64,000 bases of DNA from Synechococcus sp. Tobar12-5m-g (GCF_024345415.1 NZ_JAGQBB010000001.1:186001-250000); one strand, 5' to 3'; positions 52,646 through 63,021 are shown, counted from the stretch's first letter. Notes: generated from the letters alone by a model not told the origin. Numbers and translations: made by a program.

Positions 52646-53319
52646 CCCCGGAGCCGCTCGGAGTCCTTCGGTGGCCGGAGCGTCAAGCCGAACCGCTCGG
52701 CGATCGCGTCCCGCAGCAGCGGCTGCACCTGGTCGGGGCGGAGGCCCGGCAGCCAGTCGCAGAGCCTGCCGACCCCGTGGTCGGCAAGGCCGCAGGGAAC
52801 GATGGCGGCGAAACCATCGAGGTCACAGTTCACGTTGAGGGCCAGGCCGTGCTGGCTGATCCAACGGCGGGCTCCCACGCCGATCGCCGCCAGCTTGCGG
52901 CCCTCCAGCCAGACGCCGGTCAAGCCCTCCAGGCGCTGCCCGGCCAGGCCGAGCTGGCCCAACACATCGAGCACCACCCCCTCCAGTTGCCGCAGGTAGA
53001 GGTGGAGGTCAGCGCCATGGCGTTGCAGATTGAGCACCGGATAGGCCACCAGCTGGCCCGGCAGGTGATGGGTGACCTCCCCACCCCGGTCGATCCGGAA
53101 CAGGGGTGCGGGCGGCGCGGCGGGATCGAAGCCGAGGTGGTCCAGGCTGGCTCCGCGGCCGAGGGTGTAACAGCCAGGGTGCTCAAGGATCAGCAGCGTT
53201 TCAGGGCCCCGGGGGTCCGCCAACAGGCGCTGCTGCAGGGTCCGCTGCCACCGCCAGGCCCGCTCGAAGGGCACCGGTCCGGGGGGATCGAAAAGGATTG
53301 CGTCGAGCCCCGGTTTCAT
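52642..53319 (-). CDS. lipB: Lipoyl(octanoyl) transferase
   Basis: Protein of 225 residues from ATG 53319 ([10 protein letters not shown]). Signature elements are [15 protein letters not shown] near residue 45, [19 protein letters not shown] near 77, the conserved Lys in GRKLAAIGV near 142, and [16 protein letters not shown] near 163 with the catalytic Cys in VPCG. It transfers octanoyl from ACP to lipoyl domains such as E2. It lies near the E2 gene and is coupled to the acyl-ACP synthetase gene; the hibernation factor gene is divergent, 42 bases away. Confidence 0.94.
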   Translation of the reverse strand: MKPGLDAILFDPPGPVPFERAWRWQRTLQQRLLADPRGPETLLILEHPGCYTLGRGASLDHLGFDPAAPPAPLFRIDRGGEVTHHLPGQLVAYPVLNLQRHGADLHLYLRQLEGVVLDVLGQLGLAGQRLEGLTGVWLEGRKLAAIGVGARRWISQHGLALNVNCDLDGFAAIVPCGLADHGVGRLCDWLPGLRPDQVQPLLRDAIAERFGLTLRPPKDSERLRG

Positions 53320-53361
53320 CCGGAGGCGTCCGTACCATGGAATGGAACGCAGAGGTGTTCG

Positions 53362-53985
53362 ATGAAGCTCTTGATCCACGGACGCAATCTCGATGTCACC
53401 CAAGCCATCCGCGATTACACCGAAGCCAAGTTAAGCCGGGCGATCAACCATTTCGAAGGCCTGGTCAAGGAGGCCGACGTCCATCTCTCCGTGGCCCGCA
53501 ATCCCCGGGTGCCCCAGCAGACCGCCGAAGTGACCGTGTTTGCCAACGGCGTGGTGATCCGTGCCCAGGAACGGAGTGAAAATCTCTACGCCAGCATCGA
53601 CCTGGTGGCGGGCAAGCTCAGCCGCCAGCTGCAGCGGTACAAGGAACGCATCACCGATCACCACGGCGAGCCCCACGGCACCGGTCACAACGGCACCGGG
53701 CACCTCGACGAGGAGCTGGTGGCCGATGCCAGCTCCGAGGCCACTCCGGAAGCAGCGATGGCCCCCACTGACTTGATCGGCGACCGGGAGCCGGCCCTGC
53801 CGGCACCGGGCGTGCGCCGCAAGTATTTCGCCATGCCGGAGATGTCCCTGGAGGAAGCCCTCGATCAGCTCGAGTTGATCGACCATGATTTCTATGTCTT
53901 CCGGGACCGGAAGAAGGGCGACATTCAGGTGGTCTATCACCGCAACCATGGTGGTTACGGCGTGATCCAATCCCGGGAGTCCTGA
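53362..53985 (+). CDS. hpf: Long ribosome hibernation promoting factor (LrtA type)
   Basis: Protein of 207 residues. The N-terminal HPF/YfiA domain (about 1-105) starts [19 protein letters not shown]; a variable Gly/His/Glu-rich linker follows. The C-terminal domain (about 150-205, [22 protein letters not shown]) dimerises ribosomes. This long form is the LrtA type known in cyanobacteria as light-repressed. It would pair 70S into 100S ribosomes in darkness or stress. The start is close to the divergent lipB gene, so promoter and leader overlap it. Confidence 0.93.
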   Translation: MKLLIHGRNLDVTQAIRDYTEAKLSRAINHFEGLVKEADVHLSVARNPRVPQQTAEVTVFANGVVIRAQERSENLYASIDLVAGKLSRQLQRYKERITDHHGEPHGTGHNGTGHLDEELVADASSEATPEAAMAPTDLIGDREPALPAPGVRRKYFAMPEMSLEEALDQLELIDHDFYVFRDRKKGDIQVVYHRNHGGYGVIQSRES

Positions 53986-53989
53986 GCCG

Positions 53990-54685
53990 TTGGCCCGCGA
54001 TCGCCCCGACCTTGCCCCCCTGATCGATCACGCCCTGCTCGACCCTCACCAGGGACGCGAAGTGATCGAGCGCTGCTGCGACCAGGCCAGGCACTTCGGC
54101 TTTGCCGGGGTCTGCCTTGCCTCCCGCTGGGTGGCGGTGGCCCGGGAGCGCCTCGGACGGGACACCAAGGTGAAGCTGATCGGCGTGGTGGCCTTCCCCT
54201 TCGGCGCCGTGCCCAGCCGGATCAAGCAGGCCGAGGCCGAAGCAGCCGCCGAGGCCGGCGCCGATGAGCTCGACATCGTGCCGGATTTCGGTGCCCTGGC
54301 CGATGGCAACGGCGGCTCCGTCTACGACGAGATCGGCTCGATCGTGGCGCTGGGCCTGCCGGTGAAGGTCATCCTGGAGGTGGGCCGGCTCGGACCGGAG
54401 GAGCTCCAACTTCTGGTGGAGGCCTCGATCGATGCCGGGGCCGCCTTCCTCAAGACCGGCAGTGGCTTCGGACCAGCCGCCACCGTGGAGCAGGTGAGCC
54501 TGCTGCGGGAGCTGGCCAGGGGCCGGGCCGGAATCAAGGCCTCCGGTGGAATCGCCAACCTGGAGCAGGCTTTCGCCCTTGTGGAGGCAGGCGCCAGCCG
54601 GCTTGGAACCAGCCGGGGGGTGGCCCTGATTGAGGCCCTGCGCCGGCCTCCCGTCAGCCCAGGGGCCGGGGGTGTGCCGGCGTGA
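53990..54685 (+). CDS. deoC: Deoxyribose-phosphate aldolase
   Basis: TIM-barrel aldolase of 231 residues. Motifs: IDHALLDP near residue 12, GVCLASRWVAVA near 39, KLIGVVAFPFGA near 62, ADELDIVPDFG near 89. The Schiff-base Lys is in FLKTGSGFG near 154, and IKASGGI near 182 carries the second Lys. It splits deoxyribose 5-phosphate to acetaldehyde and glyceraldehyde 3-phosphate. Start TTG 53990, four bases after hpf. The stop overlaps recO (GTGA). Confidence 0.95.
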   Translation: MARDRPDLAPLIDHALLDPHQGREVIERCCDQARHFGFAGVCLASRWVAVARERLGRDTKVKLIGVVAFPFGAVPSRIKQAEAEAAAEAGADELDIVPDFGALADGNGGSVYDEIGSIVALGLPVKVILEVGRLGPEELQLLVEASIDAGAAFLKTGSGFGPAATVEQVSLLRELARGRAGIKASGGIANLEQAFALVEAGASRLGTSRGVALIEALRRPPVSPGAGGVPA

Positions 54686-55512
54686 GCCCGGATGGGCGGC
54701 TCGAAGGGCTCTCACTCAAGTGCGGCGCCCTGGGGGAAAATGACCGGCTGCTGACCCTGCTGAGCGATGCCGAGGGGCTCAGCCGGCTGGCCGTGCCGGG
54801 AGCCCGGCGCCCCCGCAGCAGCCTTGCGGCGGCGGTGCCACTCTCCCTGTTGCAGCTGCAGGTGAGTGGGGGCAGCGGCCTGCGGCGGGTCCGGCAGCTC
54901 AAGGTGCTGCGCAGCTTCAGTCAGCTGGCCCAGCGGCTGGAAACCCTCGCGGCGGCGCAGGCCCTGAGCGAGCTCTGCCTCCAGCTGGTGCCCAGCGGCG
55001 ACGGGGTGGCCGGAGTCCTCGACGATCTGTTGATGCAGCTGGGCCGACTGGAGCTGGTGGTGAAGGACCGGCAAGACAACCTGGAGGCCCTGGCGATCAC
55101 GGTGCAGGGCAGCGTCCACCTGCTCGCCCTCGGTGGCTACGGCCTGCCCCTGCAGAGCTGTGCCCGCAGCGGCCAGGCCCTGGAGCCCCCCCTCGGCAAC
55201 GGGGACTGGCGCTGCAGCTTTCTGCCCAGCTGTGGGTTGGTGATCGGGGCCGAGGCGGGAGCCGTGCTGGTGCTCAATGCCTCGGAGCTGGCCCTGCTCC
55301 AACGGCTGCCGCGGCCCGGTCTGCCGCGCCGCCAGGATGGAACCCTGATCGGGCCCGTGCTGGTGTGGCTGCGGCTGCTGCAACTCGTGGAGGTCTGGTG
55401 GGGGGAGCATCTGGGCCGCCGCTGCCGCTCCCTAAGCCTTCTGAGCGGCTGTTTCGAGCCGGCCACCCGGTTGACGCTCGGCTCTGGGCCATCATTGCCG
55501 CGGAAGGGTTGA
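54682..55512 (+). CDS. recO: DNA repair protein RecO
   Basis: Protein of 276 residues. The N-terminal OB fold shows GENDRLLTLLSDAEGLSRLAV near residue 18 and GARRPRSSL near 40. The helical middle runs from SELCLQLVPSGDGVAGVLDDLL. Zinc-site cysteines of some RecO proteins are only partly kept. It helps RecR load RecA at gaps. GTG 54682 overlaps the deoC stop. The next gene begins four bases after the stop. Confidence 0.9.
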   Translation: MSPDGRLEGLSLKCGALGENDRLLTLLSDAEGLSRLAVPGARRPRSSLAAAVPLSLLQLQVSGGSGLRRVRQLKVLRSFSQLAQRLETLAAAQALSELCLQLVPSGDGVAGVLDDLLMQLGRLELVVKDRQDNLEALAITVQGSVHLLALGGYGLPLQSCARSGQALEPPLGNGDWRCSFLPSCGLVIGAEAGAVLVLNASELALLQRLPRPGLPRRQDGTLIGPVLVWLRLLQLVEVWWGEHLGRRCRSLSLLSGCFEPATRLTLGSGPSLPRKG

Positions 55513-55516
55513 CACC

Positions 55517-56896
55517 TTGAGCGGATTCTCCAGACCCACACCCCCGCCAGGTTCAGCCGAGGTGGTGCCGCCAAAACAGGAGGGCCTCGAGGCCGTGCTG
55601 GCCCTGCCGGCTTTCCGGCGGTTGTGGCTGGGGCAGATCTTTTCCCAGCTGGCCGACAAGTTCTACATCGTGCTGATGGTGTTCCTGATCGCCCAGTACT
55701 GGGTGACGGACACCCCCCAGGACAACGGGGCCCTGGCGGAAGCCGCCGCCTCCCTGCGGCTGGACCTGGAGACTCGGACCCAGATGATCACGCTGCTGGC
55801 CACAGGGATCTATGTGGCCAACACCCTGCCGGCCATGTTCCTCGGCACCGTGGCCGGGGTCTGGGCCGACCGCTGGCCCAAGCGCGAGGTGATGGTGGCC
55901 TCCAACGCCCTGCGGGCCGGCCTGGTGTTGCTGGCTCCCCTCGCCCTGGTGCCCGGGCCCTACCTGCTCGGCCTGAGCTGGGGCTACTGGGGACTGGTGG
56001 TGATGACCTTTCTGGAATCGGTGCTCACCCAGTTCTTCGCCCCGGCCGAGCAGGCGGCCATCCCCCTGCTGGTGCCCAGGCCGCGGCTACTGGCGGCGAT
56101 CTCGCTCTATCAGGCCACCAGCATGGGGGCCACGATCGTGGGCTTCGCCCTGGGGGATCCGGTGCTGCGGATGTTGCGCAACGGGCTCGCCAGCCTTGGT
56201 TTCAAGGGCGGAGAGTTCGTGCTGCTGCCCCTGTGCTACGGCCTGGCGGCCTTCATCATCAGCACGATCCCCATGCAGGAAACGCCGCGCCAGGAGAGCG
56301 GGACCAGCGTGTGGAGCGAAATCGCCGAAGGAATCCAGGTGCTGCGCGAACGCACCAGCGTCCGCAGCGCCATGGTGCACCTGGTGCTGCTCTACAGCAT
56401 TCTGGCGGCGCTCTATGTGCTGGCGATCAGCCTGGCGTCGGCGATCGAGGGGCTTGGGCCCACCCAGTTCGGCACCCTGCTGGCAATGAGCGGTGTGGGC
56501 ATGGCCGCCGGAGCCCTGGCCGTGGCTCAACTCGGACAAGGTGTCAGCCGCCGGGTGATGGCAACGGCTGGCCTGACCACCATCGCCTTCAGCCTGGTGC
56601 TGCTGGGGCAGTCGCGCGGCAATCTGATCTTCACCCTGGGCCTCTGCGCCCTGCTGGGCGTGGGGGCCTCGTTGCTGGCGATTCCGGCCCAGACCACCAT
56701 CCAGGAAGACACGCCGGAGCCACTGCGCGGCAAGGTGTTCGGACTGCAGAACAACCTGATCAACATCGCCTTGAGCCTGCCGCTGGTGCTGGCCGGAACC
56801 GTGGTGAGCCGCTATGGATTGCTGCCTGTGCTCTGGATCCTGGCGGCGATAGCCTTCCTGGCTGCCCTGCTGGAGCGGCCCTGGCGCCGCTGCTAG
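55517..56896 (+). CDS. MFS transporter, DHA3-like
   Basis: Membrane protein of 459 residues with about 12 helices. LPAFRRLWLGQIFSQLADKFY near residue 31 and GVWADRWPKREVMVASNALRAG near 115 are the MFS motif A region. GLQNNLINIALSLPLVLAG near 412 is in the second half. The start is TTG 55517, four bases after recO. An N-terminal Pro-rich polar tail of about 25 residues precedes the first helix. Substrate unknown. Confidence 0.85.
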   Translation: MSGFSRPTPPPGSAEVVPPKQEGLEAVLALPAFRRLWLGQIFSQLADKFYIVLMVFLIAQYWVTDTPQDNGALAEAAASLRLDLETRTQMITLLATGIYVANTLPAMFLGTVAGVWADRWPKREVMVASNALRAGLVLLAPLALVPGPYLLGLSWGYWGLVVMTFLESVLTQFFAPAEQAAIPLLVPRPRLLAAISLYQATSMGATIVGFALGDPVLRMLRNGLASLGFKGGEFVLLPLCYGLAAFIISTIPMQETPRQESGTSVWSEIAEGIQVLRERTSVRSAMVHLVLLYSILAALYVLAISLASAIEGLGPTQFGTLLAMSGVGMAAGALAVAQLGQGVSRRVMATAGLTTIAFSLVLLGQSRGNLIFTLGLCALLGVGASLLAIPAQTTIQEDTPEPLRGKVFGLQNNLINIALSLPLVLAGTVVSRYGLLPVLWILAAIAFLAALLERPWRRC

Positions 56897-56923
56897 CATT
56901 GGTTATCGGCAGAACGGCGGCGG

Positions 56924-58162
56924 GTGGCCCATATCGCCTGGCTGGGCAAGAAATCTCCGTTCTGCGGCAACGTTTCCTACGGCCTGGCCACCACCGATCG
57001 GCTCAGGGAGCGGGGCCATCGGATCAGCTTCATCCACTTCGACACGCCTTCACCAGGCCTGGGCATCGGTTGGGATGCCCTCAACCTCGATGGCGGCCAT
57101 GGCTCAGCGGCAGCCCTGAAGGCCTCCAGCAGGGGTCGCGCGGTGGCTGAAGACGACAGCCGGGAAGTGGCCTTGCCCTATCTGGTCAAATCGCAGGTGT
57201 ACACCATCCCGTCGCCTGGGGCGCAACGGGAATTTCGAGAATCCCTGGAGCGACTGAAGCCCGATCTGGTTCATGCCAGCCTCACCCTCTCGCCACTGGA
57301 TTTCCGTCTGCCGGACCTCTGCCAGCACCTGGGGGTGCCTCTGGTGGCCACCTTCCATCCTGCCTTCGACGCCAGCCTGCGCAATCTGACTGCCGGCACC
57401 CAGCAGCTCACCTACCAGCTCTACGCTCCAGCCCTCGCCCGTTTCGACCGGGTGATCGTGTTCTCCGACCTGCAGGCAGAGGTACTCGCGAGGCTGGGGG
57501 TGAGGGAGGAACGGCTGGCGGTGATCCCGAACGGTGTGGACACCGACTGCTGGCAGCCGGCTCCACACCAGGGGGGTTCGAAAGAACTGGCCCAAGTTCG
57601 CCTGCGGTTCCAGGCTCGGCGGATGTTCCTCTACATGGGCCGTCTGGCCACGGAAAAAAATGTCGAGGCACTGCTCAAGGCCTGGCGGCTGGTGCGCCCG
57701 AAGGGCTGTGTGCTTGTGATCGTGGGCGACGGCCCTTTGCGCAACGCGCTCCAGGCCAGTGGCGAGGAGGGTGACGTGATCTGGTGGGGCTATGAAGCCG
57801 ATCTGGGTATGCGGGTGGCCTTGCTGCAGGTCGCAGAGGTGTTTCTGCTTCCCTCCCTGGTGGAGGGGCTTTCCCTCGCACTGCTCGAAGCGATGTCCTG
57901 CGGCACGGCCTGCGTGGCCACGGACGCCGGCGCCGACGGCGAGGTGCTCGAGGGCGGTGCAGGGGTCGTGATCACCACGCAGGGGGTCACCACCCAGCTG
58001 CGCACCCTCCTGCCTGTGCTGCGGGATCAGCCTGTGCTCACTGCCGAACTCGGCCAGCGCGCCCGAGAGCGGGTGCTTGAACGCTACACACTCACCAGCA
58101 ACATCGAGCAGCTGGAGCGGCTCTACTCTGAGCTGTTGCAGCGGAAATCAGTGGCCGTGTAA
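56924..58162 (+). CDS. Glycosyltransferase, GT4 family
   Basis: Protein of 412 residues. N-terminal GT-B half begins HIAWLGKKSPFCGNVSYGLA; the donor half shows VIPNGVDTDCW near 201, LYMGRLATEKNVEALLKAW near 236, and PSLVEGLSLALLEAMSCGTACVATDAG near 311 (the EX7E nucleotide-sugar site). It transfers a sugar from a nucleotide donor, probably to a lipid or polysaccharide. Start GTG 56924 follows the MFS gene by 27 bases. It is the last gene before the AT-rich region to the right. Confidence 0.88.
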   Translation: MAHIAWLGKKSPFCGNVSYGLATTDRLRERGHRISFIHFDTPSPGLGIGWDALNLDGGHGSAAALKASSRGRAVAEDDSREVALPYLVKSQVYTIPSPGAQREFRESLERLKPDLVHASLTLSPLDFRLPDLCQHLGVPLVATFHPAFDASLRNLTAGTQQLTYQLYAPALARFDRVIVFSDLQAEVLARLGVREERLAVIPNGVDTDCWQPAPHQGGSKELAQVRLRFQARRMFLYMGRLATEKNVEALLKAWRLVRPKGCVLVIVGDGPLRNALQASGEEGDVIWWGYEADLGMRVALLQVAEVFLLPSLVEGLSLALLEAMSCGTACVATDAGADGEVLEGGAGVVITTQGVTTQLRTLLPVLRDQPVLTAELGQRARERVLERYTLTSNIEQLERLYSELLQRKSVAV

Positions 58163-58530
58163 GGCGTGTTGCCCGCAGGCTCAGGCTCCAGAGGTTGAAC
58201 AACAAAGGGATGGGATCTGCGAGCGAATCTCTTCCTTCTGATGCCAATGCCGAAGACCATGCCACTCCGGCGCTGATGCTGAGCCTTACGCCTAAGGACC
58301 CTCCCCTGAGGACGCTGAGTGTGGGACTCAGGAACCATGAGAATCGTCCCATCAGAACGTCAGCCTTGCAGGGTCCAATCGGCAGCCTGATGGTCCTCCC
58401 GCATCCAAAAGCCCTATCGTTCGACGGGATGGCAGGCGTCCCCAATGGTGCCATATCCAGCCAACCAAACATCCGGAGTTCATCAGATCTGAATGAGTGT
58501 TCGTTGCTCTTGTGAAGGGGAGACTGGAAA
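58163..58530. other. Gene-free stretch between convergent glycosyltransferase genes
   Basis: About 370 bases separate the convergent 56924-58162 gene and the giant glycosyltransferase gene. A 106-codon frame on the plus strand and a longer one on the minus strand lack any recognisable domain. Base composition shifts to AT-richer here. Confidence 0.5.
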
Positions 58531-61500
58531 CTAGCTTGCCTCCATTGCGGCATGTTCATCGCAGTCAGATTGTATGATTTGAACATACTTGCCAGCGATT
58601 ACGTCGAGCCTAAAGCGCTCGACAACATCCTGAACCACACATGAGGCACGTTGATAATGTTCAGGGTCCGACACAAACCTGGCAACCGCCTGAGCGGCCA
58701 CTTCGATGGGAACTTCCCAATCATCCAGTGAGACGACATGACCCGCAACGTCTTCACCCAATGTGAGCATGTTTTTAATCTCACCTACATCAGTAGAGAT
58801 GTAAGGCTTGCCAGCGAAGAGACAGTCCACGATCGTGAGAGGGAAACTTTCAGACTTAAACTTTGTGAGCATGATCCCCATGTCAGACGCTGCATAGTGC
58901 CCAACCGAGTTTTCGCTGAACCCAGCAAGAAAGACGTATTCGGGAATTTCAGCCTGGCAGTATTCTTCATAGACAGGGCCGTTACCGACAAGAATGAGCC
59001 GAATATCACAGCCAGTGAGAACACGCGCTCGATCAACAACACGAATCGCTTCAGACCATCCCTTGTCTGGGATCGCTCGGCTCACGCAACACAGCACGAA
59101 GGCGCTACCAGGAAAGCCAAGATCGACCCGAGAAACGGGTGCGACAGTGGGACGCTCTATGCCATTGGGCAGCTTAATGAAGCGTGCAGCCGAACTGCCA
59201 AGCACTCCCAGTTGCGCAAAGGGACCAAGATTCTTGTCTGCGGTATAAACCCAGGTGGTGACATTCTGATCAGCCTTCCGTAACTGCTGATGCGTCACTC
59301 CAAAAGCATCTCCATGCTCAATCATCCCGTGAAGCGATGCAACATGGGCTCGCAACTGGGTAAAAACATCCGGCACGTTCAAGGGGTACTTCTGAACATG
59401 CCACTGATGGGAGTTTAATGCTTCAATACCAAAGTCATCAATGATCATCTTCATGTCATCAATACTATAGGTCTCGACAAGTGGCACCTCATTAAGAAGC
59501 AGCCGTCGACACCCATCTTCACGCGGGTTCAGACCTGTATTCAACAACAACACGGAAAGGCCCTGTCGCTTGAACTCATTCGCCAGACGGATCGGCAGTA
59601 TTTCAGCTCCGCCGGGAAAGAAGCCCATGGTTGAAACCATGACATTGGGCAGGCGTCTCTGCCGAGCGCTGAGCACGGAAGCATAGTCGTACCATTGCTC
59701 AAATTCCTCCTCACTGCGATGCAGATGATGGTCGTAGAGGAATTTGAATCCCTGGCGGCACTGCTCAAGAACATCGATTGGGACAGCGTAGAGAGCAGCC
59801 ACATTACGGCTTGCAAAGCCAACTTCACGATAAAATACATCCTTTTTGTATGTTGCTTCGGCCGCACTGCCCTGATACCGCCGGAAGTAACTTAGCGCCT
59901 CATGGCAATAGGCAATCTTGCCTCCGCGGATGAGATGCAAATAGAAGACCCAATCTCCGGCTACCTTCATGGAAAGCCACTCTTCCTCCTCCAGCAGTTT
60001 CAAAACGGTCGGCCGTCTGAAAACAGCTGCACTAGCATTAGGGATGGTGTTCTTGATACCCAGCGCACTTGCAACTTCCTTGTGGGCGGTTTCCACATAG
60101 GAGCAATCCCATCTGTAGGCAGAAGCTAGATCCTTAATGTGATGCGCAAAACCAGCCTGGAGAGGGTGTTCCTGTTGATCCACAAACACGCATTGGCCAC
60201 AAGCCAAAAGAACAGTCTCGTCAAGAAAACAACGAACGAGGGCTTCAAGGAAATTGTCCTCACAGAAGTCATCACTTTCAGCAATCCACACGAGATCCCC
60301 TGTCGCCGCCTTAATCCCTTTGGCCCACTGGCGAAAAACTCCACCAGAATTAGTCGTATTATAGATGGTTCGAGTGATCTCCGGATAAGCATGCGCATAT
60401 CGATCCAAGACGACATGGCTCTCATCGGTGGAGCAGTCGTCCAGCAAGATGACCTCTAGGTTCTGATAGGTTTGATTATAAATACTATCCAAGCGACGAA
60501 CCAGATAGGATTGATGGTTGTAGTTCGGGACAATGACCGAGATCTTCGGGAAAATCTTGCCTTGTTCAATATCAAGCAAAGCCCGTGAGGTTTCATTCAG
60601 TCGGCCGTAGCCACCAATTCTATCCGGCTCTAGGATGAGTCCTTCCTGCCAATTGTTCCAAGCATCCAAAAAGACCAGTCGACGCTCTTCAGGGTGAGCT
60701 TTGCGAGCACAGGCAATGGCAGCATTGAGCCACTGACGGTAATCTTTTATGCTGAAGCGGCTATAGACCAATGGCTTACCCTGGTGGCCGACACTGTAGT
60801 AGCGACCAACAGTGACAGAGTGGAAGGTGGGCTGAGAAGACTCTGCCGCCATTGCGGCTCGGGCAATGCCCTGGAAAGCAACAATGCTGTAGGGAACAAC
60901 GGCAACACCACTTCTGTCCATTGGGACGAAATCGCCAGTTTCGCCCGGCACGGGCTCAGGAGGTTGGTCGAGTAAGGCATCCAGCAATCCACTGCTGATC
61001 TCCAGTGGATGGTTGCAATCAAAGCTTGTCCAACGGATGATCAGGAAGGGAGCAGGGATGCCATGACTGGACAGCTGCTGCCGAAAACCCAAAAGAGTGT
61101 CTACAGCTTGCTCATTGGCTTGTAGTCCGACAACGATGACGGGCCTACAGTTGATGCAGAGAAAACGCCGATCCGAAATCGCTCTTCCTAGCGCCCTTAC
61201 CAACACAGCCGTGCAATCGGATGCAGAAATCGTTATGTGTACGCAAAAGCTAAAGTCAATATCTCCATGGGTTAGAAAAAGATTCAGTGGCGACTGGGAA
61301 TCACGCTCGTCCGTAAGGACATCCAGCGAAAAACAGAAGCCCCTGAGGCCATGGCGCTTGGCAAGCATGGACTGCCGGCGCAGAACTTCTTGATCAAGAG
61401 GATCATAGAATTTCAGATCATTGCAAGGCAGCGGCTGCTTTGAATCCTGAACGGGGATTGGGCGGCGATTCCGTAGTTGCGCCCAATCCGGAGTACAGAA

Positions 61501-63021
61501 AAAAGCGAAGAGCTTAATGTCGGGATCCAGCTTGCCAAAGCAGACATCATCCTCATAGCGTGGAGTCATATCTGGACGGGGATGCCGCAGTTCAGAAGCC
61601 CCTGCCACCACGTAATGCCAGAAAGGGTTGAGCCCGGCATCGCGAATTTCGGTGTAGGTAGAAAGATAGAAGTTGGTATCGAAATCTGTCGATGGATTTC
61701 TACCTTGACGCCAACCCACCTCACAGTAATGTTGGATTGGATCCATGGTTGCTGTCTGGTGATCAGTCAGGATGCTGCAATAGAAAGCCTCATCAAACAA
61801 GCCAGACTGACGGATGGCTGCCACTTCTGCAGCGATCAGCTCTGGACTCACGGTCAGTGGAACCATGGAAGACGATGAGGCTCCTGGTACCTGTTGAGAT
61901 TCAAGGAGCTGATTAGGAATTGATGCGTGAAACAAACGCGCTTTGGACTTGATCCTGTCAAGCACCGTTCGCACAGGGGAGAGCAGCCGCCAACTCCGCG
62001 ATTGCAAGACGTCGGTTAAAGACTCCTTGACAGACGACATCTCAGCAATTATCTGGAGCTGATCATCGTTCGCCTTATCCTGTAATTCTGCCAATTGTTG
62101 CTTATTCCTGATGGCCAGAGCTTCGAGACGGCCGATTTCCCTGTTGCGCTGAATCAGCTCACGACGAAGCGCATCAACCCTCAGGCTGCTTTGTTCAACG
62201 GAGAAACTCTGATTGGTTTGGATTGTCATTTCCTCAAGAGAATACGCTTCCAAAAGATCCCCATGACCCTTCAACGGCACCTGCCCGTTCTGGTTGTCAA
62301 GTGCATCTCCCATTGCGGCGAATGCTTTACGTAGAGTGTCCACACCCTGTTGATCAAGACGGCAAAGCTGTTCGCCGGGCTCTGGGAGAGTGGCAGCAGG
62401 AAACAAAACGCCAAGACCATGCCCATGAAGAAAGCTGAATGTTCTGCCTGGATAACGCAGGCATAGTGAGTCCCAGAACGAGGAATGGTAACATTTAGTC
62501 CCAAGTGGGTTGATACCACAAATCAGGACTGTGGAAGAAGAGCTTAACTTTGGTAACCATGATTCGAAGAGATGCGGAAGATCTAAAGATGAATTGGTGT
62601 CATTGAAGTGGATCAGATCAATGCTGCCATCCTCAAAAGATCCAAGAGCTGCATCGAAACTGGGGCAAGTCAAGCGTGAAGAGCCCTCGAGCTGCCTCGC
62701 CCGCGAGTCCGATGGGTGTTCCCACCCCGTATTGGACCATGCATTGGTCTGACCTTCCACATCGCAGCAATCGATTCCGAAGCACACCGTCCGCGCCCCA
62801 GCGGCATTCTTCACGGCCAGACACAACGCGGTGTAAGAACCATCATCCCGAACTCCAAGCTGTACAAACGTTGTAGGTGATAACGTCTGAACCAGCCAGT
62901 AAGCGAAGGCAACATGTTCCCGCCAAAGCAAAGCATCAGTGGGACGCGAATAAGCCGTCATCAAGAACTGACGTGAGGCTGCGATGATGTTGATTGCGAT
63001 GTTATCGGGGTGACCATCCAT
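58531..63021 (-). CDS. Giant four-module surface-polysaccharide protein (methyltransferase-like, WbsX, GT2, GT4)
   Basis: Protein of about 1496 residues. Residues 30-230: class I methyltransferase-like fold (FVQLGVRDDGSYTAL). 275-325: coiled coil. 410-480: paired FYxxxY/HY motifs seen in glycosyltransferase linkers (FYLSTYTEIRDAGLNPFWHY). 502-815: WbsX domain, with AWNNWQEGLILEPD near its end. 824-1060: GT2 domain (KISVIVPNYNHQ, WIAESDDF). 1122-1470: GT4 domain (STMGFFPGGAE, SESFPLTIVDCLFAGKP). It probably builds a capsule or O-antigen-like glycan. ATG 63021 (MDGHPDN) is preferred over a TTG at 63039. Base use is AT-richer than the genes to the left, suggesting transfer. Confidence 0.88.
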   Translation of the reverse strand: MDGHPDNIAINIIAASRQFLMTAYSRPTDALLWREHVAFAYWLVQTLSPTTFVQLGVRDDGSYTALCLAVKNAAGARTVCFGIDCCDVEGQTNAWSNTGWEHPSDSRARQLEGSSRLTCPSFDAALGSFEDGSIDLIHFNDTNSSLDLPHLFESWLPKLSSSSTVLICGINPLGTKCYHSSFWDSLCLRYPGRTFSFLHGHGLGVLFPAATLPEPGEQLCRLDQQGVDTLRKAFAAMGDALDNQNGQVPLKGHGDLLEAYSLEEMTIQTNQSFSVEQSSLRVDALRRELIQRNREIGRLEALAIRNKQQLAELQDKANDDQLQIIAEMSSVKESLTDVLQSRSWRLLSPVRTVLDRIKSKARLFHASIPNQLLESQQVPGASSSSMVPLTVSPELIAAEVAAIRQSGLFDEAFYCSILTDHQTATMDPIQHYCEVGWRQGRNPSTDFDTNFYLSTYTEIRDAGLNPFWHYVVAGASELRHPRPDMTPRYEDDVCFGKLDPDIKLFAFFCTPDWAQLRNRRPIPVQDSKQPLPCNDLKFYDPLDQEVLRRQSMLAKRHGLRGFCFSLDVLTDERDSQSPLNLFLTHGDIDFSFCVHITISASDCTAVLVRALGRAISDRRFLCINCRPVIVVGLQANEQAVDTLLGFRQQLSSHGIPAPFLIIRWTSFDCNHPLEISSGLLDALLDQPPEPVPGETGDFVPMDRSGVAVVPYSIVAFQGIARAAMAAESSQPTFHSVTVGRYYSVGHQGKPLVYSRFSIKDYRQWLNAAIACARKAHPEERRLVFLDAWNNWQEGLILEPDRIGGYGRLNETSRALLDIEQGKIFPKISVIVPNYNHQSYLVRRLDSIYNQTYQNLEVILLDDCSTDESHVVLDRYAHAYPEITRTIYNTTNSGGVFRQWAKGIKAATGDLVWIAESDDFCEDNFLEALVRCFLDETVLLACGQCVFVDQQEHPLQAGFAHHIKDLASAYRWDCSYVETAHKEVASALGIKNTIPNASAAVFRRPTVLKLLEEEEWLSMKVAGDWVFYLHLIRGGKIAYCHEALSYFRRYQGSAAEATYKKDVFYREVGFASRNVAALYAVPIDVLEQCRQGFKFLYDHHLHRSEEEFEQWYDYASVLSARQRRLPNVMVSTMGFFPGGAEILPIRLANEFKRQGLSVLLLNTGLNPREDGCRRLLLNEVPLVETYSIDDMKMIIDDFGIEALNSHQWHVQKYPLNVPDVFTQLRAHVASLHGMIEHGDAFGVTHQQLRKADQNVTTWVYTADKNLGPFAQLGVLGSSAARFIKLPNGIERPTVAPVSRVDLGFPGSAFVLCCVSRAIPDKGWSEAIRVVDRARVLTGCDIRLILVGNGPVYEEYCQAEIPEYVFLAGFSENSVGHYAASDMGIMLTKFKSESFPLTIVDCLFAGKPYISTDVGEIKNMLTLGEDVAGHVVSLDDWEVPIEVAAQAVARFVSDPEHYQRASCVVQDVVERFRLDVIAGKYVQIIQSDCDEHAAMEAS

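Noticed and set aside
58195-58515. 106-codon frame between the two glycosyltransferase genes
   Set aside because: No domain, no ribosome site, and an overlapping equally long minus-strand frame; treated as noncoding.
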